Shown: positions 45,766 through 58,460, counted from the stretch's first letter. The stretch: DNA of 64,000 bases from Isoetes taiwanensis (GCA_021234155.1 JAJEKV010000110.1:2262338-2326337), one strand, 5' to 3'. Numbers and translations: made by a program. The notes: generated by a model from the letters alone, not told the origin.

Positions 45766-46489
45766 AAAAAAATTAAAAAAATATCATATATGGGGGATAT
45801 TTGAAAAATAAGAATGTGCGGTATAATATGGTGTTGAAATCGGTAATGGTAGGCTACATAGATATTGATTTTAAATTTTAAAGTTTTAGACCTTGAAAGA
45901 AGATTATTTAAAATAAAATTAAAAACTTCCTTAGTAATATCTTCTTCTCATCTAAAATAGGGTTGTTGTGGGCTTCTTTGTTGTAAGCAACATAGGATCA
46001 TTTTTGGGGTATGTTCCATGCGTATGTTCTATGATGCCTTGGGTTTTTTAAAGGATGTGGCCATTGAGATATGTGTCTAGGGATGACATAAGAAACAATG
46101 GCGCCACCCCGCATGTACCAAATCCTTTCCTTTTCAAAAGTGTATGCCCCCCCAACCCCACGATTTGAACTTTTAACCATGGATAGAGAAAAAATCGAGT
46201 ATAATGTGCACTTAAGAAAGGGGTGTCGAGTGGCCATATAACACACTTGGTTAGGATGAGATAAGTTGACAAATTTATAAATAATTAAAATGTTAATGTA
46301 GTGTTTTCTCTCTTAGAACTGCATTTTTTGCTCTTAGCTGCTTTTCTCGACTCGCGAGTCGAGGTGAGTCGTAGGAAATTTATGGGGAGGGTATTTTTTC
46401 ATAGAAAATACATAGAATGTTTGAAGGTTATTCATTTTCGACCTTCTCGGACTCTGAGCTTTGAAATTGCCCTTTTTTCACTTTGAGTT

Positions 46490-47220
46490 GCCTTTTTCGA
46501 GGCTTGCGTCGAGAAAGGCCCTCAAACTTGCATTTTCGCTTTGAGTCGCCTTTTCGACTTCGCGAGTCGAAAAGCGACTCAAAGCTTTAAAACGCAGGTT
46601 TTGGGGTTAGAAGGCCTTTTCGACTCTTTCGACATTTCGCCGAGTCGAAGAAAGGCCTTCGACCCATGAAACCCGCTGCGTTTGAGTCCTTTCTCGACTC
46701 GAAGTCGAGAAAGGCCTTCGACCCATGAAACCTGCGTTTGCGGCTTTGGTGCCTTTCTCGACTTCAGTCGAGAAAGGCCTTCCGGACCCATAAAACTGCG
46801 TTTACGGCTTTGAGCGCCTTTCTCGACTCAGTCGAAATGAAAGGCCTTCCGACCCATAAAACTGCGTTTACGGCTTTAAAGTCGCCTTTCTCGACTCATG
46901 AAGTCGGGAAGGCCTTCCGACCCATAAAACCTGCGTTTACGGCTTTGCTGCCTTTCGACTTCATGAGTCGAAAACTGACACCCATAAAACTGCGTTTTTT
47001 GGCTTTTTTCAGCCTTTTTCCTCAAGTCGAGAAAGGCCTTCCACCCATAAAACCATTTTTTGGCTTTGGTGCCTTTTTTCGACGAGTCGAGTCGAATATA
47101 AAAAGATATCGACTCCCATAAAACCTGCGTTTTTTGCGGCTTTGCCTTTCTCGACTCGCGAAGTCGAGAAAGGCCTTCTAACCCTAAAACCGCGCCTTTC
47201 TCATGCACAGTATTTTCCAA
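46490..47220. repeat. Tandem array of about ten hairpin units, about 65 bp each
   Basis: Each unit has 'cctttctcgact' and its complement 'agtcgagaaagg' around a short variable loop (for example cg, tc, catga). This is followed by 'ccttccgacccataaaactg' and 'cgtttacggcttt'. Precursor-like looser units start at 46330. The frames over it are by-products. Confidence 0.9.
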
Positions 47221-47229
47221 AACCCGCGT

Positions 47230-48870
47230 TTAGCGTGTTTTTATTTTATTTTTTGCATGTAGCATCACTTGACTAATTTGATTTTGTCTCTTGAAGTTCT
47301 TATCTCAACCAAATAGTACATGCTTGGGAGCAATGAAAAGATCAGTTCATTAAAGAAAGGTGCCGAGAAGAGGGTGGTGACATCAGTTGGACATACAAGC
47401 ACGTGGCCCATTAAGGAACTCCTCATACAAATTTCTATCGTCTGTAAGTTGCTCCGTGACTAGGAGAGCTCCACGCCCTTTGCACTAGGTGGTTCATGTG
47501 TGAAGAGGGTGTAATGATTGTGCCCATACGACCACTATGGTCTCTTCACCCACTGTAATATATATTGTAATGAGCCCATTTATAAATATAAGGTATCTCA
47601 AAACTAGTATTTTTGAGTGATCAAGTAAACGATTTGCATAATTTTTGTTGAAATTTGTGATCTATTGTCTACCTACCTAAGAAAATAGAGCCAAAATGTT
47701 CAACTAACAATCTCTTTCAATTAGAACTTGATAGGTCTAATGCATGTTTGCGTTGCATTGTTCTTGTTCTCGACACGCTATCCAAGAAAACTGGAAGAAA
47801 AGCTTGGATGCACACTAATAGACAAAAATTCCAATTATGGCCAGTTTTTGGGTCGAGGTGCTTCTTTTTGTGTAAATTAACAGGGTTCCGAAAAAAAATG
47901 GGAATGGAATGAGTCCCACTTTAATTAAATACGACTTTAGAGATCAAATATGGAAAATATTTGATGATAACTTGGAACTAATACTAAAAGTTTTAGCCCA
48001 AACCTAGCAATAGATATTTTTTATTGATAGAGGATCTCATGAAATACTAATATCCTAAAATTCGGCTTGAGATCCAATAAGGTAAAGAAATTATTGATTT
48101 AAAATGAACCTGTGGACCAGTAATGGTCTTATGTACAGAAACCTTTATTGATTTATCATGATCGTGCCTTTTGCTCTTTTTCTTTACTTGTTTTTTCATT
48201 GGTTTCATATCCATACAAGCATTCATATATTATTTTTTCAATGACATACTATTTCAATAAATTTCTTTCAAATATAACAAAATAGACATCAATTAAAAGT
48301 TACTTAAAAGTGTTATTATAAGTTAAAGCTGAAGCTTCAAATTACAGCCCAACAAATATTTTTTATGCATGGACCAATTAGTCAACTACTTATATCCCAA
48401 ATTTGAAGTAAAAAATCATTTTCATGCAAAAGTTATAGAATTTTAATTGAAACAGCCTTCTGGGAACCATTATTGGTCCACAGAAGATAGAAAACTGTTT
48501 TGACCCTGTCATGTTTGACTGACTATATCTTCCTTTCTAGACTTCGGATTGGAACAAGGTTTTTTGTGTATTAATCCTTATCTCGTATAGAAAAATACCA
48601 TTATAATGAAAAAAATAAAAAAAATCCTTTTATTGAGACAGTTTTACATTATGGAAACATGAAGCAAACTGGACTTGACCCCCCTTGATTTACCTACACA
48701 TAACCTTCAATTTTGGGGGGTTTAACTATTTTTCCTGTGCAACATAACTACCATATATTAACATGTAGAAAGGGTTTAACTAAATTTTATATCATTGATT
48801 TTATATGAATTTTAAAGCGAACTGTACAAATGAACCATTTATGGTCCATCAAGGGACAACTCTAGTGTTA
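47230..48870. other. AT-rich right part of the transposon
   Basis: No gene; it contains several 'ggaccagtaatggtc'-type subterminal motifs. Confidence 0.6.
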
Positions 48871-48872
48871 AA

Positions 48873-50160
48873 CTCATCTGTGAGCATCCGAGATATACAA
48901 TAGACATATACGCATTTACATTGGGATTTTAATTCATCCACTTTTTCAAGACAACTATGAAGATCTACTTAAATGTTTATACTCCTTTAGGGTTTCCCCT
49001 CCTCCTATCGCGTTTGATCCTTCGGTTTTGCTGCATCTTCTTCGTTTTGGTTGACTCCGGGATTCCTTGAGATGCTGCTACTATTGTTGAGCTTCATGTC
49101 TGATCCGAGCTCGTCACCCCAAGTTGCGACGAGTGTTCGTCAATGTGATCCCTTGACAAAGATGCTCCTCCTTAATGTGTATGTCCGTCGTAAGGAATGC
49201 GGTGACCGCTCAACGTCCCTATATGCAGTGTGTCGTTGCAAGGTTGGCGATGTGCGGTGCCATTGCGTGATTTGTACCTGCTGGCTAGGTCGTCTCCTCC
49301 ATCCTTTGGGTCCTATCCATTCGAGTCGCGCACTCCTTGGCTGACGTAGTGAACTCGTCCTTCCTTTGGTTTCTAGGTGTTTTTGGGTCCCGAATTCTTG
49401 TTCGAGCGGAATATTCTCCTCCTTGATCTTGCCCCTAATGCTGATATAGGCCTTCAAGTTGGAGACGTTCCTTCCCTGATATGTGTCTCCTTCCCCTCAT
49501 GGTCTCCTACTTTTTGGAACCGATGAAAGTTCTCCTGCTGGTGCAAGGGAGCTGGAAGCTCGTCCTGGTCAGCCTTAGGTGCTTTGTGGTTGCCTAGCTT
49601 GGTTGCTCCTTTTGTTGACGTTGCATTACATTCGCTTGAGCTGCTGGGCTGCAAGGTCGTGGTTGTCTTCCCTCCGGTTTCTATATGCTCCTGTGTCGCC
49701 ATGACTTCTCTCCTCGATGAAAGATTATGCCCTCTGACCTTAGCTCGTGATGCCAACATGGCATCGATGTCTAACGTCTTCCTGCACCTGTATTTTGCTG
49801 CCTTGCATTCTTCCATTTGAAACTCATGTGCGTCGAGTTGGTGAAGGCGTCGAGATCCTCTTTCTGATGTGACCTCGTGGACGTGGTAGCCGGGAGGTTG
49901 ACATCTAGAAAATTCTTGATGCCGTGGGTTACCAAATATTCTTCCCATTTGATGAAGATTGATGATAGGCCGGTGGTGTCCTATTCTACTCGTTTGTCAG
50001 TTGAGGTGTTTGTCGTTGTGCTTCCCTCTCTTGGGTCTGCCTTTTCGGTCTCCTCTCCTTACCTGTACATCGGCTGGGACCTTGATGTCTTCAAGAAGTT
50101 GCGCCTCTAGCTCTTCTGTGGCTCTGGCCCTGTACTTCGAAAGCAACGCTCGTATATTCT
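48873..50160 (-). mobile_element. Coding-like part of minus-strand LTR element, proximal piece
   Basis: Minus frames 49454-49948 and 49140-49457 are basic, polar and Gln/Thr-rich ('KYRCRKTLDIDAMLASRAKV', 'KAYISIRGKIKEENIPLEQE'). They lie between the hairpin leader (50.9-52.0 kb) and the inserted transposon. They occupy the gag position, but no motif confirms it. The plus-strand frames over the same bases are shadows. Confidence 0.35.
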
Positions 50161-50875
50161 AGAGTCTAAGGGTCCACTTGAAGGGCTCTCCTACAACATT
50201 TTGGGCTCTATAAGCAAGCAAGATGGTTCGAGCAGCATTACTAGAGACATAACTATAATCTCCAAGTCTATGGACATTAGGACGTGTGGTATGGCATGAA
50301 ATGAGGGTTGTTTTGCAAAACCTCCATGATGTTTGAGGCATACTCTAAGGTCCTGGCAAAGTTGGTTTGGGGGAGTCCAATCTCTACACATGGAGTGACT
50401 GGGGCAGCTCTAGACTCTAGCTCCTTTCTAGGTATCCTGGCAATAGGGAGTGTCAATGTGGCGGCTGTATAGGTCAAACTCTATTAGAAGGACACAAAAT
50501 TAGGTCAAGGTTTATGCCTTTGGCATGAGCAGAGGTGATGTACCAACAGTTGGACTTGGGTTGCTATGCTGAGGTCTAGATGACTATAACAAAGGGGTGT
50601 TCTTGGCCACTTCTATCTAGGAGTCAGGCATCAGCTTTGAGCCGAGAGCAATACTTGTGAGGTACTAATGGGGTATGCTTCTATTTACAAACAAACCACA
50701 GTTTGGAAAAACAATTCAATGGTTTGAGCAATTTTGGTCATTTTGAGCTTTGGTTTGACATTTCTAGCCTAGTTTGAGCTCATAAATGGATTGTAGGCTG
50801 TCTAACGGTCCTATTGCAACAAATTTCAGGCGATTTGGAGCTCTGTAGCTCAAGTTATGGGGTTTGAAAAATCGG
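50161..50875 (-). other. Leader/internal sequence of the minus LTR element
   Basis: No recognisable gene. It is the transition between the hairpin repeats and the coding-like part. Confidence 0.4.
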
Positions 50876-52023
50876 ACCCCTCTAAGCGTGCGCGAGGAGG
50901 GTGTTAGGTTGGGACCTAAGTGGCCTCTGGCGCACCCTTGGAGGTGTTGGTCCTTCTATGTCTAATGGATGCCAAAAACTAGTTTAAAGACGTGAATTCC
51001 TACTTATTTTCTACTGAACTGCTAGTTTCTTTGCTTATTTACTTCATTTGGGGCAGGTAAGTGGCTGATCAAGGGTCCAGTTGGCTGGACCCCTCTAAGC
51101 ATGCGCGAGGAGGGTGTTAGGTCTAGACCTAACTATGCCCTGGCACACCCTTAGAGGTGTTGGCCTCTTTTTACCCAAAATTTCACATTTGCTCCTTAAC
51201 TACTACTATACTTAATCCAATGCACGTTTTAAACAAAAATATATAGCTGTATTATTCAAAATTTTCACACTTTACATGTAAGCCTGTTAGTTACAAAAAG
51301 TAGCTTCTGTTCTATTTATCTGTCCTCTTGATGTATTTGGCCAGTCTCATGTCCTTTGGTTGAGCGTGACTCTTTTTGCATGGAGCGTGCATGCCAGTGA
51401 CTCTTCAAAGTGTTGCACGACCTCCATCTCTACCTTGCTTATTTTCTTGGTTTGTTGATGAAATCCTCCATATCTCGAATCGAAGCTAGGTCTTCTTCAA
51501 CCCTTTTTTTTTTTTTTTGCTCGAACCCCTCTAAGCATGCGCGAGGAGGGTGTTAGGTCCAGACCTAACTATGCCCTGGCGCACCCTTAGAGGTGTTGTC
51601 CCTTTCCGCTCTAAACTGCTCCAATTTACACAATTTAACATGCGTTTCCCACTAATTTAATCATTCTAAACAAGCTTCTATCATTACTTTTACAATTTGA
51701 GTAAGTTTTAATCAAATTCCGAGGTCACTTTTAGGGGACCCCTCTAAGCATGCGCGAGAAGGGTGTTAGGTCATGACCTAACTATGCCCTGGCGCACCCT
51801 TAGAGGTGTTGCTCCAAAATGACTTTTACTTAATGTTTTTCTGTGTTTTAACATACAAATCTAGCTAATTCGAGCTTTTTAAATGGGATTTCATCTTTTC
51901 TTTTACAATCTGGGGCTCCTAAGGCCGAGTTCTAGGGTTCATATGGGATGACCCCTCTAAGCGTGCGCGGGAGACCAATTAGGTCTGGACCTAACATGCT
52001 CCTGGCGCATCCTTGGAGGTGTC
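50876..52023 (-). repeat. Five 73-nt hairpin modules with 213-bp period
   Basis: Copies lie at 50876-50948, 51089-51161, 51525-51597, 51738-51810 and 51951-52023. Every copy is 73 nt. Start-to-start distances are 213, 436, 213 and 213, so one unit is missing or overwritten near 51305. Each starts 'acccctctaagc', ends 'cttagaggtgtt' and has TTAGGTC-GACCTAA at the tip, with TGCGC/GCGCA in the stem. The 140-nt spacers are far more diverged than the modules. They sit in the leader, 249 bp and more from the primer-binding site. Confidence 0.95.
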
Positions 52024-52260
52024 GGCCAAAAAAATTTGCTAGACTTTCTTAGGTGACTTTTTCTTCTATCTATTTCATCTTAAATATGTTCTCTAGTTAT
52101 CCTAATTCTAGATAATTATTAACTCTATTCCTGGGGAAGAAAAAAATTTCCCACTATTCGAGGTTTGTGCTTGGGCTTTTATCTCCAAGACTGAACGTCT
52201 AGATTAGTTAGTTCCTATAGGAATACGGTCAGTGCTCGATCTTAGTCTGCCAAGATCAAG

Positions 52261-52272
52261 GCTCTGATACCA
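52261..52272 (-). other. Primer-binding site of the minus LTR element
   Basis: The minus strand reads TGGTATCAGAGC, the complement of the 3' end of plant initiator Met tRNA, one base after the LTR end. Confidence 0.8.
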
Positions 52273-52273
52273 T

Positions 52274-53686
52274 TGTGACGGCCCCAGCTCCTATACGATG
52301 CCCCGATCGTATACAAACTGGAGATCATCCCTCAAACCAGCATCTGCTCGCTGACATGAGGCCGTCCACCTAACATTGGGCTCTTGCTGGTGGCCAAGAA
52401 CCCGACGGGGAAGAATGGACGTGTCATTCATCCCGTCTCCCTCGGGATCGATCTAGCTGCGGAAGCGTAAACACACATGAGCACATGACATCAATCAACA
52501 ATAACATACCCACCTCGAAGGGTGGTCCACCATATCCAAAGATGGGCTGCAACAACACATCAAGACATCAACATAACATGGGGAAATCCTACCCGGGCTC
52601 GGACTCTTGGGGAAAGATCGACGGCTTGGGTCTCCTGGATAACAATGCGCATGTAATTCATGGCAAATGGATTTGGCTGGCATAGAAACATGGCCGTTGG
52701 GTAGTCCACTCCATTCGCCCCTCCTGTGCATACTTTGCAGATAGGCTGAAAAGTATTGGAGCCTGACCGTAGCCTGCCGGGTTCATAGCCAAAGGGGCTA
52801 CTACTGGGTTGCATCTCCCCAGCTCCCGATGAGGCAGGAGGAGATCACTCTCCTCCAGAAGGTTCATGCCAATCACAGGCGAGCTAGAGAGCCACTGCTC
52901 GTATACGACTTGAACCCCTAGAACATGACGCATCACCCAAGAGGTGTCGAGCCCATACCCTACCCTCACGCAGTGCCAGGGTATTAGGCCTAGCCCACAA
53001 TGTTCCCCTACTGCCGCTACGCATGCGCGGAGGGATCAAGCAGGATCATACAAGCCCTTCCTTGTCACCGGTCTAGCTCCGCCACCCACGCCCCAAAGGG
53101 CTCTTATGCACAGGCCGCATTAATTGGGAATTAATGGGCTAAAACTATGATCATACAACTACTTGGGCTCTGGGTATCTACCCCCCTTCCCAATACACAA
53201 GAGTGGCGCATAGAATGTCAAAACATCATCATAACAGAGCTGAAAATAATAGAATACATCTATTCTAATCTACCTAATCATACATGGTTAGGTTCCTTTG
53301 TTAGTGTCTATCATTCTTAGGCTGTAGGGGTCGCCTATAGCTAAGAATGAATGGTAAACCTACTGAAAGAGGCCTGATAACTCGGATCTACCTATCGAAT
53401 CAACTGCTCACCCGCATCTTGGCCAGCTCCCACTCCTCTGAAAGCGTCCATGCTGCTGATCTCGGGTCTGCTGATCTTGGATCGAGCTGCAACCTGGGAG
53501 ATCCGACTTCTCTGCTTCCATTCAGGCGGAGATGCATCCTCTGCTGCTCTAATCCGAGACTCAGGGGCTGAGAACTGAAAGGGTTTCCCTTTTAGGGTTT
53601 ATGCCCCTTTATCTCCACGCATTTAGGGCTGGTCCCTTTTTGGTCAATGGGTCATTGCCACATGGCAAAAAGGGATTATATTCACA
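52274..53686 (-). mobile_element. LTR of the minus element (1.41 kb)
   Basis: On the minus strand it starts TGTGAATATAATCCC (53686) and ends GGGGCCGTCACA (52274). Its middle, with 'gggcggatggagtggacaac' and the Gly/Met frames there, is homologous to the LTR at 56971-57895. The frames are therefore LTR sequence, not protein. It abuts a Helitron 3' end at 53687. Confidence 0.75.
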
Positions 53687-53714
53687 CTAGTAATGGTGCC
53701 CAGCGTTGCTGGGC
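53687..53714 (-). mobile_element. Helitron 3' terminus (minus orientation)
   Basis: The minus strand reads GCCCAGCaacGCTGGGC, seven bases, then CTAG and T. It is the same hairpin as at 27851, in opposite orientation. The Helitron body would extend to the right; its 5' end is not identified. Confidence 0.65.
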
Positions 53715-53719
53715 ATAGG

Positions 53720-56500
53720 TTGGAAGGTTATAAATGTTTTGACCGCAATGAGAAAAGTGTGCAGTAATCTTTTATTATAACAAAAATATCCAACATAGTA
53801 GCAGAGCCTAGCGCATAAGTAGGTGCATGTATATCACCTTTACTATAAGAATGATCCCATGGTGTTGGTATTCTATTGATCGCCTTCAGTGTAATTTTAT
53901 GTGACCATGAGCAGGACCGGACTTTAAAATTGCATCAAAGCTTTCAGAAATCCCAGGACAATTTTGAGAGATCAAAGTGCCGATTTATAGTAAAGACTTA
54001 ATAAGGTCAACTGTTTGGAAGTAATAATATAGGATCAAATAAACCAAACATGTTATTAAAATCAAACCCAAGCATAAGTAGAACTCGATTGGCAATGCAC
54101 GTCCTAAAGAATTTCATGATTGATAGGTATTGTGAGTCATAAGTACAATTCTAGTACATGCGTCTGTATATTTATATCCCACCTACTCAAAAAAAAAAAA
54201 AAGGGGACCCCAAATTTTGGCAATCATGCATTTTGCACAAAATTTTGAAGCAGTTTTCAAAGGGTGCAATACATACATACATACATCTTAGAAGTAAATA
54301 GCTAAACCTTTGTAATAATTCTAAACCTTGCTACTTGTTCATTTAGATATTATTTATGTCATGCAAACATCAAATGCTTCAAACAATGTACTTGAAATCA
54401 ATAGTAAAATATGCCAGAATGCAATGTCTTTGGCACTTGCATCATGTAATGTTTCCCTTTATCGCATAGCAAAACAAACTTGTAGATGAAGCTTGCACCA
54501 TAAGCAATCCTTTGATATTATCAAATAGGTTCGCAAGACAAAGCACGTTAGAATGTCCCAAGTTTCAAAAAATTTCAGTAACCATAAATTAACTTGCAAC
54601 AGTTAATGCCTTTATAATTCCACTTAATCGTTAGTCATGTGTGTAATGTTTTAACAGATGTTAACAAACCCCTTTTTCCTTTACTTCTTCATTCCTTCCT
54701 TTTCTGCCTTGTTGGTGTTGTTTATCAACTCATTTCGATCTTCTTGCTGCATCTTCAAGTTGATCTTCCTCATTGCATTGACCATGTCTCTAGTTTTGGA
54801 CATCTGAATAATATTCACTGCATTTCAATTCCACTGTTCACACCTGTTTTATTATGAAGCTTCCAAAACATTCAAATGTTTTTTGCCTTCTAGCTTGTTC
54901 AAAATACAACTTATCAGTAGGAGGAGAAACAATTCTCCAATTCTCCTTTGCTCTGATGTTTGCACATGCATTACCTATGCTTCTTTCTCAGTGTTCCAAA
55001 TACGTGGAAAAACTATTAATGCCACTGTCATTTTCTTTTGAGCAAATTCCAAGGACAGAATTAACGGCTTATACAGGATTGCCACAAACTCTAAGGATCT
55101 CATATTGCAATTAAGTTATTTTTGGCACAATTAAGTTGCCAAAATAACTACTTCTCTTCCACCTCTTGTTCATGAAACATCTTCTATAATAATCAGTGTT
55201 GAGTGAGCTTGTTGTTCTTTGTTGTTCAAATTGCGATTTCCAATATACAAATTTAAAATGGAAGTTAATGCAGATGACTGACTGCCTGCGTACAAAGAAT
55301 TCCCTTATGCTTTGAAGCAGTTTTAGCTTGCCCTAATAGATATCAAAAAGGTATCTGCAAGAAAAGATACAACACGTACCCTCAATCAAGTCATATGAAT
55401 TAAAAAGATTCCTCAAAAACAAAGAAACAAATTGAGTAAGTGGGTCTGTAGCTTACATGAGAACCTGTAAACTCGTACAAACTCATAGAAATCCTGGATG
55501 AAGAAGAAAAAGGATAAACAAATATTCTATTACAAAAAGAGAAATATCGGGGATTCATGTAAAGCCAAATCTTAATGTACCTCCAAAGAAATCCACATGG
55601 AGCAGGATTAATGGTAAGAAACGTCGTGCTATAAAATTGCAATATATCATTTTTCAGAGGTTGTGGGAGATGAAAAGTTTAATCACTTGAGAGTAAAAAT
55701 GCCTAGAACTGTAAGCACACCTAGGAAGGATTTTGACCGCCAAGAAATCCATTTGTTTCATAATCCATTTGCTTGATAATCCATTTATTTGATCAGATCT
55801 GAAACAAAGATTATTTTGTTGCTTCATCTTGTTCTCGTAACATTCTCGAGAATAGCGCATGTGACTATAAGGAAATCCAAATTGTCAAAAAGCAAAGAAA
55901 CAAAGATGAGGTTAAGCTTGTTAAAAACATGTATTAACATGCTTCTTTAACTAAGAAGATATTATCATGCTTCTTCAACTAAACGGACCTGGTCCAACTA
56001 AACAGATCTCTTCAAGGTGCCACAATCTGCAATTCTTTTCTCATTGAATAGTTTTCTCATTAGGCATCCCTCGCAATGGGCACTTTTAGAGCTTTTTCTA
56101 AATCCAACAATACTCAAACAAAGACTGCCGTTCTCCGGGAAACATGTATTATAAATCCAACCACTCCAACTATACTATGGCTCGGCTAAACAAACGGCCT
56201 TAAATGGGACAGTCAAGGAACAATAGAATCACCGTATCCTGTTCAAAATGCTAAATCAGAAGCTAGAAAGGAAGTCAGAGTTGACCTGAACGGGGGCTGC
56301 AAATTCGCCATAATTACCAAGAGTCGTCGGGTGGCTAGATTTGCTAGTTTCTTCCACCATTCTTGGTCATTGCTAGGCCAGAAGAAGCCGTTGAAACTTG
56401 AAGGAACCCAAAAAAAAGGAAAATCCTGCAGCATCCCGCTGGGAGCTGGGCTCTTCTATGTGCCCTAAATCGCTAGAGCTTGAAGAAAGGCAAAAGAAAT
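53720..56500. other. AT-rich, no supported gene
   Basis: It holds a CATA microsatellite (54270-54290) and an A13 run at 54190. Frames such as 54639-54857 are Leu/Phe-rich without domains. Part may be Helitron body. Confidence 0.5.
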
Positions 56501-56540
56501 CGTAGTTATCTAAACCATCCATATTGGTAGAACAAAATAG

Positions 56541-56732
56541 AGCATCGCTTCCCATCTGATCGAACTCAAGGTAATAAGACCTGTCAAATTTGTGGAGGAA
56601 AATGCGCTAAAAAGCTTCATGCCTAAAAAGCAACAGAGCATCGCTTCCCATCTGGTCGAACTCAAGGTAATAGAACCTGTCAAATTTGTGGAGGAAAATG
56701 CGGTAAAAAGCTTCATGCCGTTACTAATCACT
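56541..56732. repeat. 96-bp tandem duplication
   Basis: 'agcatcgcttcccatctg' to 'aaaaagcttcatgcc' occurs twice. On the minus strand, just upstream, is a gene-start-like 'gcgaagacctgggttagct' followed by ATGGCG and a stop ten codons later, so this may be the decayed 5' end of a host gene. Confidence 0.75.
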
Positions 56733-56970
56733 CCTACCCCATCACCATAGCAGACGATGTCGCCATAGCTAACCCAGGTCTTCGCTCCCAGGCTTAGGGT
56801 TTAGCCGCCTCCTTTTTTTTCCCAACGTGATTTTCCAGCCCTCGGATCTACGACACTAAGAGATTAAAACATCATCTCCTCCATTGATTTCATCAAATCT
56901 GGGCCGTCCAAATTAGGGCTGGGTCCAACACTTACACAATAACATTATAATATAAGATGTTGCTTTAACA

Positions 56971-57895
56971 TGTGCAATATAATGGTTCACAAGGTCGTAC
57001 CCTAGGGTACTACCCTTTACGGTCGCCGTGTACATGTCGTCTGAGTCGACATGTACTAGTGACGTGTCAGTATAATATATGTATTCATACCGTATGTTAT
57101 GCTGGAACGTCACAGTTGTGGGTAAAGGGGCCAGACTGGCTAAGAAGGAGGTTCCTGTTCTAACTCTTGAACGATCCCTCTGGTGTGTAAGGCCTACCGG
57201 GGATCATTGTGACTAGGTCTAATGGCTTACCACTGAGTGTGGGTAAGGCATGGACTCGACACCCGTGGAGTGGTGTTCACTTTCCAGTGGGTTCAGTCGA
57301 ATACGGGCAGTGGCCCTCTAGTCACCTTGAGTCAGCAGGTAGATCTCTGGAGGGAGTGATCCCTTCCTACCCCATCGGAACTGGGGAGATGAAACCCAGG
57401 AATAGCCTCCTTTGGCTATGCATCCGGCGGGCTACAGTCAGGTCCCGACACTTTTCAACCTACTCTGCAAAGTGTGCACAGGAGGGGCGGATGGAGTGGA
57501 CAACCCTATGCCATGTTCTTATGCCAGCCAAATCCATTGCCATGAATTCTGTCTGCAATGAACTCTGGAGACCCAAGCCGTCAGTCATCCCTTCGAGTCT
57601 GAGCCTTGGGTAGGACCCCTATGTATGATGCTGATCATTGTCTATGCAGATGTTGATGCGCCACCCTTCGAGGTGGATATGTGATTATGTTGTATACTGA
57701 CATGTATGTTTACGCTTCCGCAGCTAGGTAGGCCCTGAGGGAGACGGGGTAAAATGACCCCTTCACTCTTCCCACTGGGACTCGTTACGAGTGCAGTGCT
57801 ATGTGGAGGGCCCTGTATCAGTATGGAGCTGGTATGGGGGATGAACTCCTGTTTGTATACGGTGAGCGCACCGTATACGAGTAGGGGACGTCACA
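56971..57895 (+). mobile_element. LTR of the H3-bearing element (925 bp)
   Basis: It starts TGTGCAATATAATGG, like the start of the minus LTR, and ends GGGGACGTCACA. The interior is shared with 52274-53686. Near the start are palindromes (GTACCCTAGGGTAC, GTCGACATGTAC context) and several ACGTCA motifs, the core of bZIP sites. No second copy of this LTR downstream is seen before the copia element. Confidence 0.7.
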
Positions 57896-57896
57896 G

Positions 57897-57908
57897 TGGT
57901 ATCATAGC
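57897..57908 (+). other. Primer-binding site, variant
   Basis: TGGTATCATAGC differs from the usual TGGTATCAGAGC at one base and lies one base after the LTR. Confidence 0.7.
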
Positions 57909-58102
57909 AATGTTCTTGGTGACCAAGAGCAAAGCACTGACCATGCTCCCAGTAGTACTAACTTGATAGGATTCTCAAACCTCGAAAAATGGGAATTTTT
58001 TTTTTCTCATTTTTGTAGTGTATGCTAAGCTAGTAACAGTTAAAATGAATGGAAACATAAAAAGACTAAAATTAGTGAGCCAACCTTCAAAAAAATAGGA
58101 TG

Positions 58103-58169
58103 GTCTCACACGTCGCGCCAGGACAGATAATGAGAATCTCATTTTCGGGCTGGGCGCAACGTGTGAGAC
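58103..58169 (+). repeat. 67-nt hairpin module 1
   Basis: The arms GTCTCACACGTCGCGCCAG and the complement of CTGGGCGCAACGTGTGAGAC pair almost fully, with a second inner stem around 'atgagaatctcat'. It lies in the leader. Confidence 0.9.
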
Positions 58170-58315
58170 ATTCAGCTTGAACACACTAAAAAGTCATAAA
58201 TTACAGAAAAATAACTTGATAATTCTAATTTTAAGCTAGGAATTAGTAGAATTGGCATATCATATCCCTAGAAACATGCCTAGAAAGTATAAAATTTAGC
58301 ATCAGAAAATTCCAT

Positions 58316-58382
58316 GTCTCGCACGTCGCGCCAGGACAGAAAATGAACTTTTCATTATCGGTCTGGGCGCAGCGTGTGAGAC
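58316..58382 (+). repeat. 67-nt hairpin module 2
   Basis: The same hairpin with 'aatgaacttttcatt' at the tip, starting exactly 213 bp after module 1. Confidence 0.9.
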
Positions 58383-58460
58383 CATGCTTGAATTTAGGTG
58401 TTTTAGGTGTTCCAGATGACCCAAAAAGATAGTTTGAAATTTGACTTAAAATCGGCCGCA

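Larger units (their letters stand above)
41595..48872. mobile_element. 7.3-kb TIR transposon with CACTA-like ends
   Basis: The left end TTAACACTAGAGTTGTCCC and the right end GGGACAACTCTAGTGTTAA are exact inverted repeats. The flanks read ACT on both sides, which would be a 3-bp target duplication if the TIR starts TTAA. Alternatively the TIR starts CACTAG with TTAA on both sides. Subterminal palindromes of GGACCA-TTT/AAT-GGTCC type lie near both ends (41616-41642, 48110, 48470, 48830). No transposase gene is recognised, so it is likely non-autonomous. It carries a glutamate synthase fragment and tandem arrays. Confidence 0.75.

Noticed and set aside
46579-47220. Frames over the 65-bp array
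   Set aside because: Repeat translation only; frame changes from unit to unit.
52560-52969. Minus frame with 'AQEGRMEWTT', also found at 57209-57613
   Set aside because: The shared text is LTR nucleotide homology between the two elements, not a conserved protein.
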